Source: Branchiostoma floridae (lineage: Eukaryota; Chordata; Leptocardii; Amphioxiformes; Branchiostomatidae). From it: DNA of 64,000 nt. The position numbers and the translations under genes are program-made. This document shows, one piece after another, positions 1 through 11,115 of the stretch (its first letter is position 1; each line of letters starts with the position of its first letter). Location: NCBI RefSeq assembly GCF_000003815.2, contig NC_049990.1:794424-858423 (forward strand), in the 5' to 3' direction. The notes beneath the pieces were generated by a model. The model worked only from the letters and a program-made list of their open reading frames with translations, was not told where the DNA came from and made no database searches.

Positions 1-40
1 CAAAGCTGTCTGGCCCCCCCCCGTGTTTGGAGATGTGACT

Positions 41-207
41 TAAGCCTCCCCCATCTACTCTCCAAGCAAAGGTTGTGTTCCCGAAGATTTTGGCGTGTTT
101 TAGGGATTTGTTTTGGCCTTTTTTATTAAGGTCCGTTATATTTATGGCATTGTGACCAAAAAAAAACAAAAAAAACTGCCGGAGCAAAACCTCTGCTTGG
201 AGAGTAG
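41..207. mobile_element. Foldback MITE, CTCCAAGCA family
   Basis: Ends CATCTACTCTCCAAGCA and TGCTTGGAGAGTAGATG form a perfect 17-bp inverted repeat. Related ends occur at 43015-43187, 49886-50088, 58880-58977, 59145-59312 and 61273-61504, and a single end near 11270. No coding capacity. Confidence 0.7.
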
Positions 208-306
208 ATGCAGCCCCATTATCTATCATCGCCGCTTCCAGTCGCGCCGAGACCATTAGCCGGCCCATGGATTCCCCGGCCCCAAAAGGCGGGGGCAACT
301 CCCCCG

Positions 307-1145
307 NNNNNNNNNNNNNNNNNNNNNNNNNNNNNNNNNNNNNNNNNNNNNNNNNNNNNNNNNNNNNNNNNNNNNNNNNNNNNNNNNNNNNNNNNNNNNN
401 NNNNNNNNNNNNNNNNNNNNNNNNNNNNNNNNNNNNNNNNNNNNNNNNNNNNNNNNNNNNNNNNNNNNNNNNNNNNNNNNNNNNNNNNNNNNNNNNNNNN
501 NNNNNNNNNNNNNNNNNNNNNNNNNNNNNNNNNNNNNNNNNNNNNNNNNNNNNNNNNNNNNNNNNNNNNNNNNNNNNNNNNNNNNNNNNNNNNNNNNNNN
601 NNNNNNNNNNNNNNNNNNNNNNNNNNNNNNNNNNNNNNNNNNNNNNNNNNNNNNNNNNNNNNNNNNNNNNNNNNNNNNNNNNNNNNNNNNNNNNNNNNNN
701 NNNNNNNNNNNNNNNNNNNNNNNNNNNNNNNNNNNNNNNNNNNNNNNNNNNNNNNNNNNNNNNNNNNNNNNNNNNNNNNNNNNNNNNNNNNNNNNNNNNN
801 NNNNNNNNNNNNNNNNNNNNNNNNNNNNNNNNNNNNNNNNNNNNNNNNNNNNNNNNNNNNNNNNNNNNNNNNNNNNNNNNNNNNNNNNNNNNNNNNNNNN
901 NNNNNNNNNNNNNNNNNNNNNNNNNNNNNNNNNNNNNNNNNNNNNNNNNNNNNNNNNNNNNNNNNNNNNNNNNNNNNNNNNNNNNNNNNNNNNNNNNNNN
1001 NNNNNNNNNNNNNNNNNNNNNNNNNNNNNNNNNNNNNNNNNNNNNNNNNNNNNNNNNNNNNNNNNNNNNNNNNNNNNNNNNNNNNNNNNNNNNNNNNNNN
1101 NNNNNNNNNNNNNNNNNNNNNNNNNNNNNNNNNNNNNNNNNNNNN
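307..1145. other. Assembly gap (839 N)
   Basis: A run of N. Any open frame drawn through it is an artefact. Confidence 0.99.
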
Positions 1146-1640
1146 CTTACTAACGTGTCAACCTCGTATGTACAGTCATAACTGTAACTGTTACGTTATT
1201 GTGGCGATCCCAACACCTGCCACAACCTTACTAACGTGTCAACCTCGTATGTACAGTCATAACTGCTACATTATTGTGGCGTTCCCGCCAACTGCTACAT
1301 CGCTGTAGCCACTTCGCTGTAGCAATTTTACTGCTGTGTCAACCTCGTATGTACAGTCATAACTGCTACATTATTGTGGCGTTCCCACCAACTGCTACAT
1401 CGCTGTAGCCACTTCACTGTAGCCATTTTACTGCTGTGTCAACCTCGTATGTAGAGTCATAACTGTTACATTATTGTGCCACATCGCTGTAGTCACCTTA
1501 CTAATGTGTCAATCTCGTAAGTGCTACATTACTGTGGCGCTTTTTCGGACTGCCACACCGCTGTAGCACCGTTACTGCTGGTTGAACACTGTTCACCAGG
1601 CATGTACAGTCATAACTATCGCATTAGCGTAGCGCACTTT
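1146..1640. repeat. Diverged tandem repeat, units of about 80-100 bp
   Basis: The segment GTGTCAACCTCGTATGTACA recurs about every 81-100 bases, with shorter CTACATCGCTGTAGCCACTT subrepeats between. It continues into the N gap, so the array is probably larger. Confidence 0.8.
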
Positions 1641-2087
1641 CAAAATGTAAACCGCTACATCGATGTAGCGACTCGGAGGTGCAACGTACAAGTTATTCTG
1701 ATATTCCTACGTACTGCTACAGTTGAAATTTCAACTCTTGTAATACAACATTCTGTAACTTAACCGATCCTGGTTTCATCTGTTTTTTGTATTGCGATTT
1801 CACCACAGGCACGACGTTCCCTACAGACAACTTATACATTCACAGGACGAAGTGAATCTAGGCTAGGGTATCAGGTTACGACGCTTGACGCCTCCGCCTG
1901 ACTTAAGTCTCGTTTAAAAGTGAAAGTGATGCAATGAAAGTGAATCTCGTCTCATATTTACGACTAACCTCTTCCAACAGTCAGAAAAAAGAGAAAGCTA
2001 AACGCCCAAAGCAAACGTTAAGAAACTATGACCGCTAGGGGGCGCATCACTTTGATCCCCATGAAAACATACAGGTGGTCAGGACAG

Positions 2088-2600
2088 GTGGCAGCCAATC
2101 AGAGCTAGGCTACACTTGCAGCCAATCAGAGCCGCCCGTGCCCCGAGGCTACACTTGCAGCCAATCAGAGCCGCCGAAGCTAGACTTGCAGCCAATCAGA
2201 GCCGTCTGTGCCCCTAGACTACACTTGCAGCCAATCACAGCCGCCTGTGCCCCTAGACTACACTTGCAGCCAATCACAGCCGCCTGTGCCCCTAGACTAC
2301 ACTTGCAGCCAATCACAGCCGCCTGTGCCCCGAGGCTACACTTGCAGCCAATCACAGCCGCCCTGCCCCGAGGCTACACGTCTTGCAGCCAATCAGAGCC
2401 GCCGAAGCTAGACTTGCAGCCAATCTGAGCCGCCTGTACCCCGAGGGTACACTTGCAGCCAATCAGAGCCGCCTGTGCCCCTAGTGCTAGGCTACACTTG
2501 CAGCCAATTAGAGCCGCCCGTGCCCCGAGGCTACACTTGCAGCCAATCAGAGCCGCCTGAGCCCCGAGGCTACACTTACAGCCAATCAGAGCCGGCCGCG
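2088..2600 (+). repeat. 39-bp minisatellite with 14 CCAAT boxes
   Basis: The unit contains CTTGCAGCCAATCAGAGCCG with a variable spacer. CAGCCAAT occurs 14 times (about 2091 to 2579), five of the spacings being exactly 39 bases, others 28-45. The array ends at GC-rich DNA containing GCCGGCCGCGCGC. CCAATCAG is the NF-Y recognition core. The unit length being a multiple of three explains the long open frames across it. Confidence 0.9.
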
Positions 2601-2604
2601 CGCA

Positions 2605-3248
2605 TCAGACATGCCGGCCCCGGCCTCCCTACCCATAATCCCCGCTGATGACGGGCGCGCGAGGCGGGAATCACCATGGTAATCACGCAGACGATCGGTG
2701 CCGCTTCTCACTTAGGGAACGGCCACAAATATCAATTTTCGCAGCCGTTTCCCTACAACATAACACTGCAAAAAATGCACAACTGTCATCACTTACGTTC
2801 TTCATAAGGCTAGGACGCAATAAAATTTCCTCATACCGACAATACCAACCGCTAGCACACATATTACCACAAAAGTCCCTTTCTGATTTACTCCAATTTT
2901 TATGTAGTAAAGCAGTAGTAAAGCAAAAAAAGACGCTACAGCCCGTTCACAAGCGGTCTCTCATGTTGGAGAGAATCTGTTGAGGATATTCAAATACAAT
3001 CAATGCAAGTCGATGAAAAAGGGAGACTTGCTTCCGGATGTTTCGAGTGACATCCATCACTCTTCTTCAGCGTCACCAGAATGAACGGGCAGAACAATTT
3101 AACACAAGCAAAGCTACCTTGTTGAGGATACCATGAGAAAGCAGTCTGAACGAAGACCAGAATCGAATTCTAATTTTCATGTTTCTTTCTGTTTTAGTAA
3201 AGCAAAGAAGAAAATCTAACTCCCGCTCACAAGCGAACCCTCCTGTTG
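2605..3248. other. Intergenic, no gene recognised
   Basis: GC-rich start, then AT-richer DNA. GACATCCATCACTCTTCTTC near 3050 recurs at about 18291, so it is part of a dispersed repeat. I see no credible coding exon. Confidence 0.5.
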
Positions 3249-3250
3249 TA

Positions 3251-3514
3251 ATACCCCTGTCACATTATCCACGATCTTCGGGCGTATTGATGGAAGATCG
3301 GCCATATTTAAGATCGACAGAGGGTTGCGCGTATTTTTCCACCTGAAAACCGCCCCTGTCACATATAAGCCATACTTTGTACCTTGTACAATTGTTGTGC
3401 AATTAAGTTATCATTATAAGCAAGGAGCTTTTATCAGGCTTGTTATAAGTGAAGCTCGGGCGATTGCCGCAGAATCGTCGTCCGATCGATTTTCGCCAAA
3501 TGTGACAGGGGTAT
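3251..3514. mobile_element. MITE with ATACCCCTGTCACAT termini and TA target duplication
   Basis: Ends ATACCCCTGTCACAT and its inverse ATGTGACAGGGGTAT are perfect 15-bp inverted repeats flanked by TA on both sides (3249-3250, 3515-3516). A TA duplication is typical of Tc1/mariner-type elements. Non-coding. Confidence 0.75.
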
Positions 3515-3767
3515 TAAGACTTTGTTAAGGATACAGCCGTTGTTCATGGATGCTCCCCGCCTAATTGCGGGTGGCGTGCAGGTTTAATAACGGCGGTTCG
3601 GCAGGTCTTGCCTCGCGCCGGACAAACGATCGGAGGAACCGGCCCGGTAATGAATTTCCTCTCGGCTCGCGCCCAACTTATCACCCGTCCGCCTTCATTA
3701 GTCTCGCCTGCATCGATAACACCGGAACATCGGCGGGGATCTCGGTTTTTTTAAAAACTATACTGAT

Positions 3768-4470
3768 TAGGGGTGGGCACTAGGGGTGGGTACCGGTACA
3801 GAAAATTCAGGTCCAGGTCCGGTTCAGGTCCAAAGGATCAGGTCCAGGTCCGGACCTGAACCTGGACCTGATTCAGAATGACTCATACCGATGGTCCATT
3901 CCACTACAAAGAAATCTGTTTGGTGGAGTATTAGACTTACACTGGCGTTTTAAAATCCAACAACGCTAACTGCACCTGTAGATTGACTGTGAAACTTGGT
4001 AGAAATGACTATAAGATCTTCTCTACAATTCACTCTTGTTATTTTCTTCTACATGCAAGCACCAAAACGTGTGAATACCTACTCAAATAATCTGTTAATT
4101 TTCTAATAGGTCCAACATCCGGTCTACCTAATTTTTTCAGGTCCGGTTTTTCTGGACCGGTCCAATAAGAAAAACCGGTTTTGTACCGGTACGCTGTACC
4201 GATACCCAGCCCCAGTGGGCACCGTACCGGTACCGAACTTTTTTTTTCTTCTTGGTCCAGGTTCAGGTCTGAACCGAGACCTGATCCTCTGCCCTGTACC
4301 TGAACCGTGCCTGTACCTGAATTTTCTTTACCTTTATCCACCCTTTTCCCAAACCATAATTAAGGCCTACATCACATGTCCAAACTAGGGCCCGGCCGGG
4401 TAGCTTTCGGGAACGAAAACTATCATATAAACGACACCAAACTACACTGAAGACGTAAAGAGAAGTTGTT
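3768..4470. mobile_element. Older hAT-like MITE interrupted by a younger one
   Basis: The left end TAGGGGTGGGCAC (3768-3780) continues after the nested insertion as CGTACCGGTACCG at 4223, followed by GGTCCAGGTTCAGGT-type sequence like the inner element. The right boundary is not clear. Confidence 0.55.
3781..4214. mobile_element. hAT-type MITE, about 433 bp, copy 1 (nested)
   Basis: Ends TAGGGGTGGGTACCGGTACA and (inverted) TGGGGCTGGGTATCGGTACA. The perfect 8-bp duplication GTGGGCAC flanks it (3773-3780 and 4215-4222). The 8-bp duplication and terminal form point to the hAT superfamily. Same element as 38556-38988 and 49030-49462. Confidence 0.88.
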
Positions 4471-4550
4471 GGCATTACTTCTGTGCAGACATTTTTTATT
4501 TTTTGTTTCTACAAACTGCCCGGCCGGGCCACGGTTTGGAAGTGTGACGT
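4374..4550. mobile_element. Possible foldback element with GGCCCGGCCGGG arms
   Basis: TCCAAACTAGGGCCCGGCCG and the inverse of CGGCCGGGCCACGGTTTGGA face each other across about 110 bp. No target duplication identified. Confidence 0.4.
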
Positions 4551-4642
4551 TATATTGTGATATCGGCAGGGATGACGGATACTGCTGCCGTTTGAAGGGT
4601 CTACAGACTAAACTGCTCCAACGTCTTGGCTCTTTGCTATAT

Positions 4643-5032
4643 CAGGGTTCTCCCCAGAATTTTTTAGTATAGTGGAGGGGCTGGCAAAAATAACCCGCAC
4701 CAACGCGCTGCACTTTCATGAAAATGGGTTCATTTTGCAATGAGAGAGGGTGTCAAATACTACAAGTAGAATAATGTACTGTTGTGATTCCTTTGTTGTG
4801 AAGTGGCAAAACGACTATTGTTTTGATCATTGCTCATTCACAAGTTTTTGCAGACAATGCTGACTGGAAAAGTGATGCCACTTGGCACAAAAATATGTGA
4901 ATTGTCATTAATTCTAGCAAAACTAACAAAGAAAATAGGGAAGAAACACACTAAATTTGACAATAGTATAGTGGAGCTGGCTGAGAGTATAGTGGAGGGC
5001 CTCCCTTATTCCACTCTCTGGGGAGAACCCTG
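4643..5032. mobile_element. hAT-like MITE with CAGGGTTCTCCCCAGA termini
   Basis: The ends CAGGGTTCTCCCCAGA and TCTGGGGAGAACCCTG form a perfect 16-bp inverted repeat in a form seen in hAT elements. CTATAT flanks both sides (4637-4642, 5033-5038), shorter than the expected 8 bp. Non-coding. Confidence 0.7.
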
Positions 5033-5364
5033 CTATATTCTGAAAGAACTGTGCCTGTTGATCGTGATGGGCTTAATACTATAAGGCTTGTGTTTTGTAC
5101 ATTGTTATCGAAAACTCCAAAACATTATTAACAAGGTTACATCGGCAGGAAAATGCAGGATTATGAGTCTTCTCTTGGACCTTTGGCGACCCGCCAAGAT
5201 TCGTATCACATTTTCTGACGAATTTATCCAAAGTCGGTTTGCTACGAAGTAGGATTTAACAGAACTCAGCCTGTAACTCTGTTCTAGACCTGAAGCACAC
5301 ATCGATATTAGTACGTGACGTGTGATGTTTCTTTTCGTCGCCGCTTTTCTGTAAAGTCCTTTGC

Positions 5365-6895
5365 TATAACCATAGGCGGTAGGCCATCGAGTTTTTGTTG
5401 AAATCAGTATTGGTTTGCTGTAATAAAAATCTGACTCCAAGGAAAGATTCCCTAGAATCGTACACTTATTACACACACGGTGTACTCGGTCCACGGAAAG
5501 ATTGTCGAGAATCGTACACTTACACACACTGGGTGTGATTATTCCGTGGACAGAGTGTCCACGGAAAAATTCAGGCCCGAGAATCGTACACTTATACCCA
5601 CTGGGTACTCGGTCCACGGAAAGATTCTCGAGAATCGTACACTTACACACACTTAGTACTCGGTCCACGGAAAGATTCCCGAGAATCGTACACTTAGCGG
5701 TTACACAAACACGCTGTCGATTCCAAAGAATCACACATACGAACGGTCGCCGAGATCACCCGAAGTTTGCCGAACACCGACTTCCGAACGCTTTGGTGTT
5801 AGGAACAATAATGAATAGGTAGGAAACGCCGTTTCAAAAGCCCTTGTTTTCGGCAAAATGCCGCAATGAAATAAAACACATTGATACTACTTATATCTAG
5901 GTGTACTTACTAGCCCATCAAGATTCCTTAGGACNNNNNNNNNNNNNNNNNNNNNNNNNNNNNNNNNNNNNNNNNNNNNNNNNNNNNNNNNNNNNNNNNN
6001 NNNNNNNNNNNNNNNNNNNNNNNNNNNNNNNNNNCTGCTGCACAAGACGATTACATCATTGCTAGCCAATCAGACGCGAGACTCAGAAAAGTTCCCGCGA
6101 AAGTTTCAGTGAACCAAGTACACCGTGTGTATGATTGTGTATGATTCTCAGGATTCTTTCAGTGAACTGAGTGCACGGTGTTTGTTAGTGTTATGATTCT
6201 CGGAATTCTTTCAGTGAACAAGACACAGAGTGTGTTAGTGTATGATTCCCGGGAATATTTGAGTGGACCGAGTACACTGTGTGTTTGGTAGTCAGTGTAT
6301 GATTGATTCTCGTGAATCTCTGTGGAACGAGTACACACTGTTTGAGTTCATAGAGTCTTATTTCAGTACGACAAAGTACATGTAATACTGATTTCAACAA
6401 ATACTCGATGGCCTATTGCCTTTTGTCAAACCAGCCACGCCGAAAACTATTCTCACGTAAAAGCCAAGAAGCCCCAGATCCACCATAGAACCATGGTTCT
6501 AAGTCACATTTCCTGCTGCCACCCCTATTGGTAACGCTCTTTCCGGATAGTATTTCCTACCCAGTCATCTTTATGTAGTTAGAGAAGTTAGCCCCTTGGC
6601 GGTTCATCGGTTCGAGCAGGGCTTCGCGAAAGCGTTCGAGCCAACTGCGAAACTGTTCTACTCCCGTCGGCCTTTGCGCGAACTATCCTCGTGATCTCAG
6701 AACGACGCAGCAAACGGAGCTCGGCGCACACAGTGCGTCTTTCAAGCTCAGCATGCTTGTTTATTACTTGATTCAATGGACTGAGTACACAGTACGGTAG
6801 TACTGTATACAGTGTGTGTTGAGTGTATACGTAAAAATAAAGCAACAGCGATTTCGACAAAAACTCGATGGCCTATCGCCCATGCTATAACTAGT
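5365..6895. mobile_element. Large inverted structure with minisatellite arms
   Basis: TAGGCCATCGAGTTTTTGTT near 5380 faces its inverse near 6405 (ACTCGATGGCCTA) and again near 6870. Between them a unit of about 50 bp with GATTC(C/T)CGAGAATCGTACAC runs in one sense at 5450-5700 and as its inverse at 6100-6330. A 100-N gap lies at the centre. This resembles a Foldback-type element; no target duplication was resolved. Confidence 0.6.
5935..6034. other. Assembly gap (100 N)
   Basis: A run of exactly 100 N, probably a gap of unknown size, lying in the middle of an inverted minisatellite structure that is hard to assemble. Confidence 0.99.
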
Positions 6896-7289
6896 ATTGT
6901 ACAGTTTAGAAAAGAACTGTGTTTAAGACATTAGACTGAATTTAAAGTTCATCTCAGTTTGGTGCAAGGCATTGGCTAGGAAAACCGATATACTACTAGT
7001 ATACCTTCCATGACCTACATAACAGTTCAGTTCAGGACAACAGCAGCGGCCTTAAGCTTCTTTATGAAATAACTCCGTTAGTTCTTGTTAAGGTTTTCTA
7101 GAGTTTGGATCCAGACGTGTTGCCAGTAAGACTGTCTAACTCTAAGACAGACCCGAAGTTGCAAGGTTAGCGGGCCTCCTAGGATCGCGCCAATTTTCCC
7201 CCTCGCGCGGGAGGATCGGTAAAAACTCATTAAGAAGTTCGCCCTTCGCGCAGAATTACGTGCCGGCCGCTCACCGTTCATTAAGGATC

Positions 7290-8065
7290 AAATCCACTCC
7301 GCAAGTTCGGGCTCGTCAGACAGGCGAGTTCAAGTTGCTACACGCACGGCTGCTACGTTTGCTACACTAAACATTTGTTACAAATCCACTCCGCAAGTTC
7401 GGGCTCGTCAGACAGGCGAGTTGTAGTTGCCACACGCATGGCTGCTACGTTTGCTACACTAAACATTTGTTACAAATCCACTCCGCAAGTTCGGGCTCGT
7501 CAGACAGGCGAGTTGTAGTTGCCACACGCATGGCTGCTACGTTTGCTACACTAAACGTTTGTTACAAATCCACTCCGCAAGTTCGGGCTCGTCAGACAGA
7601 CAAGTTCAAGTTGCTACACGCACGGCTGCTACGTTTGCTACACTAAATGGTTGCAACATCCATATTTAAGATTTTCCAAATTGCGAATATTTTTACAATT
7701 GTACATCCGCAAGTTTCGACCCCGCATACAAGTTCAAGCTGTTACATCTATGTCTGCTGTCTTTGCTACACTAAACGGTTACTACTACATACTGATGAAA
7801 GATGCGCCGCAGCCGACCGATGATGATGATGATGATATTTTTTTTACAATTATTCACTCCACAAGTTCCGCCTCTACAGGCAAATTCAAGTTGTTACATC
7901 TACGTCTGCTATCTTTGCAACACTAACACAGATTTGCTACACCAAACGTTTGTTACTGGCAGATTTGCTATACCAAACGTTTGTTACTGGCAGATTTGCT
8001 ACACCAAACCAAGGACTTTGACCGAACGTTTTTAGTTATTTTACGGACAGATTTGCTACAGTCGC
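7290..8065 (+). repeat. 92-bp tandem repeat, decaying to the right
   Basis: The segment CCACTCCGCAAGTTCGGGCT recurs at about 7294, 7386, 7478 and 7570, exactly 92 bases apart. More diverged copies (ACTAAACGTTTGTTAC, CAAGTT-C) continue to about 8065. Confidence 0.88.
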
Positions 8066-8980
8066 TTCAGATCCTTGTTGTAGATATCCCCGTGAATATT
8101 TTGCTTGTTACGGCTGGGTCAAGACCTAAGCGACGAGAAAAAAACCGAATCGTGTCATCATTTAGCGCTGATTCTCTCTTTCTCGCTGTGACGACACACT
8201 GACAATTATCCACTGAAAGTTTTCTGACAAAGACGTGGCCCAACAGATAAGGGCCCGGTATAACATGCCCAGCGGAAGCGCCACGGGAAGCGAAGCCGCT
8301 TGTCGGTCGGCTCGTATCTGCCAAGAAAAACGCGCGGCTTTGCGGAGGAAATGGCGAGCCAAGACGTTTCGGAAGGCTGCCGCTTTACGAGCCGCCCATC
8401 AGATCTTCCGAGGAATTCTCCGAGACATTTTCCGAGAAAAGCGGCTTTGCAGAAGCCGAGACGACCCCAGACAATCCCGAGGCGGTGAGAGTTCCCAAAT
8501 GACGCCGGCCGCCAAGTTTGCTCCGCTTGTTAAAGTTGCGCGAGTGTTTTCTGAGTCCGGTCGCGACACCCAACGCGCCAGGGGGAGGGCGGCGTGCCCA
8601 ATTCCAGCTAACGAAATTTCGCCGCTGCCGCAGCGGATTTCGTTAAATCCTTCCCGAAATGTTTGCTCTTGATTGGCTCAACAGATTTCGAATATTAGAC
8701 GTTACAGGCATGCCCAGGGCGGGTCATTACGCGGGAAAACGCTCCGGCGGAGGCGACTTTCCGCCCGCCGTAATCCCCGCGCCCGGCGCGGCCGGTAATT
8801 AGGTATTCCAGCCTCGCCGTGAAGTTTCCGCCGCCGCGTAATTATCTCCTCCCGGGTGCGGAAAAGTTTCCATCAATGCTGGAGGATAATTTAGGAGGAG
8901 TTGGGCTGGAGCGGGACGCGCCGGTCCCCACAGGCTTCGGACCGGCCGCGCGCGTCGCCGGCGTGCCTCACATCGGTAAA
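8066..8980. other. GC-rich, CpG-rich stretch, no gene recognised
   Basis: Two long open frames overlap on opposite strands here, but their translations are Arg/Ala-rich low complexity with no recognisable family, as expected by chance in GC-rich DNA. It could be a CpG island or unrecognised first exon. Confidence 0.45.
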
Positions 8981-9165
8981 GGGGAGCGGCGCAAACTGTT
9001 GATGTTAAGTCTAAACAAAGTCCGTCATGCCGCTGACGGGGAGCGGCGCAAACTGTTGATGTTAACACCAAACAAAGTCCGTCACACCGCTGACCGGGAG
9101 TGACGCAAATAGCCAAATTGTCGATATCAACACCAAACAAAGTCCGTCACTCCACTACCTAGGAA
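8975..9165 (+). repeat. 62-bp tandem repeat, three copies
   Basis: The segment GGCGCAAACTGTTGATGTTA followed by AACAAAGTCCGTCA recurs about every 62 bases, the last copy being diverged. Confidence 0.75.
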
Positions 9166-10640
9166 CGGCGCAACCTGCCGATATTCCAAGCAAACAGTCA
9201 TATTACGACGTAAAGAGCTTATTCATGAACGCGGCGGCCTTGACATTGGTGCTCTTACCCGGTAAAACCGGTCGGGTCACTTGAGCTGTAACCTAGCAGA
9301 CAGCTAGGCGGGGTTTATAGTATGCCGTCTCCATCAGAAATGTTTAATACTGGACTGACTCTCCTAGCCAAGAATTCAGCCTAGTTTTGCCAAATTCTAC
9401 TCTTAATATCTACCCTCTTATCTCGCTATAACGATTTGCTTTAGGAAGGTCCGATGAAGGTTTAGGTTCAGGGCTATACGACCATGGCATATACATAGAT
9501 AGATTGATAGATAGATACATACATACATACATAGAATTCAACCTATATTTGCCAGACTCTGCTCTCAACATCTTCTCTCGATAACCCTTGAGGACGGCCC
9601 GATGGAGGCGTAGGTTTTGGTCTGTACGACCGGTTTTTCCTTCCTGAGTTCTATCCGTACCCCGCCGTACTTCCTCTCGCTTGTTCGATTTCTCACCCAT
9701 ACGTTATCACATACGGCAGGCGGCGGGATGATAACAAGGGGGTTATCACGTTCCACGAGAGGGAGTATATTGATAACGAGGGGGGGGTGTTTATTTATTT
9801 ATGTGTTATAAAAGGGGGGTTATCACATTCGACAGGAGGGGGTGGGTGTGATAAGACGTAAGACGTTACCCGACCAAGAGTTCGTGCCGTGAGAAGGTCA
9901 ACGTTCGACCGGTCAGAGAGAGGTCACGCGCACCGGAGGACGGATACTTGTAAATGTTTACATCCGACATGAAAAAAAAATGCTTTATTTTTGTACAAGA
10001 TACAAGATGACTTTATTGGGTATCGCAGTGTTTCCACTGAATTAAAAACCAATTTACAATGTTTAAAAACCTCTGATTTGACAGACGCACATCACATGTG
10101 ACTTAGCGATACTAACAACAATGATTTACGTTTGCACTTAACATGATAAGGACAGACGATCAATAGAATAACTAACATGTACAAGCTATGTACAAGTAGC
10201 ACCAACGGTCAGTTCTGAGGCAAGAGGACGCAAAAGTGGGCGCAGTCATTTTTACAAATTATTCCATTTATGCATTGAGGACATTTCTATCGAAAATTTC
10301 CGATTGTACGAAAATATCACTAGACGAAGTCAGACAATGTCAGTCGTCAAAGGAACAATTAAATGTGAGAGGCAACTCCCAGTGTTTTAAGAAAAGAAAT
10401 TATCGAAAAGGCGCAGAATTGGAAATACGTTAAAAGCAGCAATCTAACTGAATTCGTAACCAACGTCAACTCAAAGATAACGGAAAACCTTTTCAAGTGT
10501 CACTCCTTGTAAAATCACACTTTGTCAGTCGACAAATAAGAAACATTTATAAACGTGAGAAGTGAGTTTCAGTATTTTTTGGAAAATGAAGAAATACAGA
10601 TTTATCACTCCAATTGAAGCTGTGACCGAAATCCCCTGTA
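9166..10640. other. Intergenic, no gene recognised
   Basis: Contains a short (ATAC)n/(GATA)n tract near 9495-9530 and diffuse GGGGTTATCAC repeats near 9735-9850. No coding signal seen. Confidence 0.5.
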
Positions 10641-10900
10641 AAATCCCCCTGAGCCCGCGGTAGGGGCGCACAGCGGGGTGCATGGATCGGTGAGACGGCC
10701 AACGCCTGCCCGCAAGTTAAAGTAGTAAGTAGTGATTGTGATCACGCCCGTCCCGGCCCGATAGTCGCCTGCGTGCCGCGGCAGGGGCGCACAGCGGGGT
10801 GCATGGATCGGTGAAACGGCCCACGCCTGCCCGTAAGTTAAAGTAGTAAGTAGTGATTGTGATCACGCCCGTCCCGGCCCGATAGTCGCCTGCGTGCCGA
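10641..10900 (+). repeat. 121-bp tandem duplication
   Basis: AGGGGCGCACAGCGGGGTGC followed by ATGGATCGGTGA occurs twice 121 bases apart (CATGGATCGG at 10681 and 10802), the copies nearly identical to the end of TAGTCGCCTGCGTGCCG. Confidence 0.9.
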
Positions 10901-11039
10901 ATTATCTGTTCCCGATACAGGCGGCGCCGGACGGCCTTCCGGAGGGGAGCTCCGGTAACGATCCCGGGGAGGGGAGGTCAGGGGTGAACCGTTGTATTAG
11001 CCTGGGGAGGGACGTTTCAACAACTTGAATGGGGAGAAC

Positions 11040-11115
11040 AGTCGTGTTACGCCAAAAAGTAACTGGATATGATATTTGGAAACGTCCAGTAGGTTCTTCA
11101 GTGACGCTGAGGAAA
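11040..11115. mobile_element. Fragment of CAACTGGATATGATTTTGGA repeat family
   Basis: Related segments containing ACTCAAGCAACTGGATATGA or its inverse occur at about 11425-11520, 20262-20420, 30765-30870, 33165-33385, 40160-40440 and 44400-44805. Several are foldback pairs of GATTAGACATCCAGG and its inverse, consistent with a MITE family. Confidence 0.55.

Noticed and set aside
208-1308. Open frames of 300-366 codons
   Set aside because: They run through 839 N and repeats; not real.
2075-2428. Open frames on both strands with repeated peptide units
   Set aside because: The 39-base minisatellite unit is a multiple of three, so frames stay open by chance.
8235-8672. 145-codon open frame in GC-rich DNA
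   Set aside because: Low-complexity Arg/Ala composition, overlapping frames on both strands, no family resemblance.
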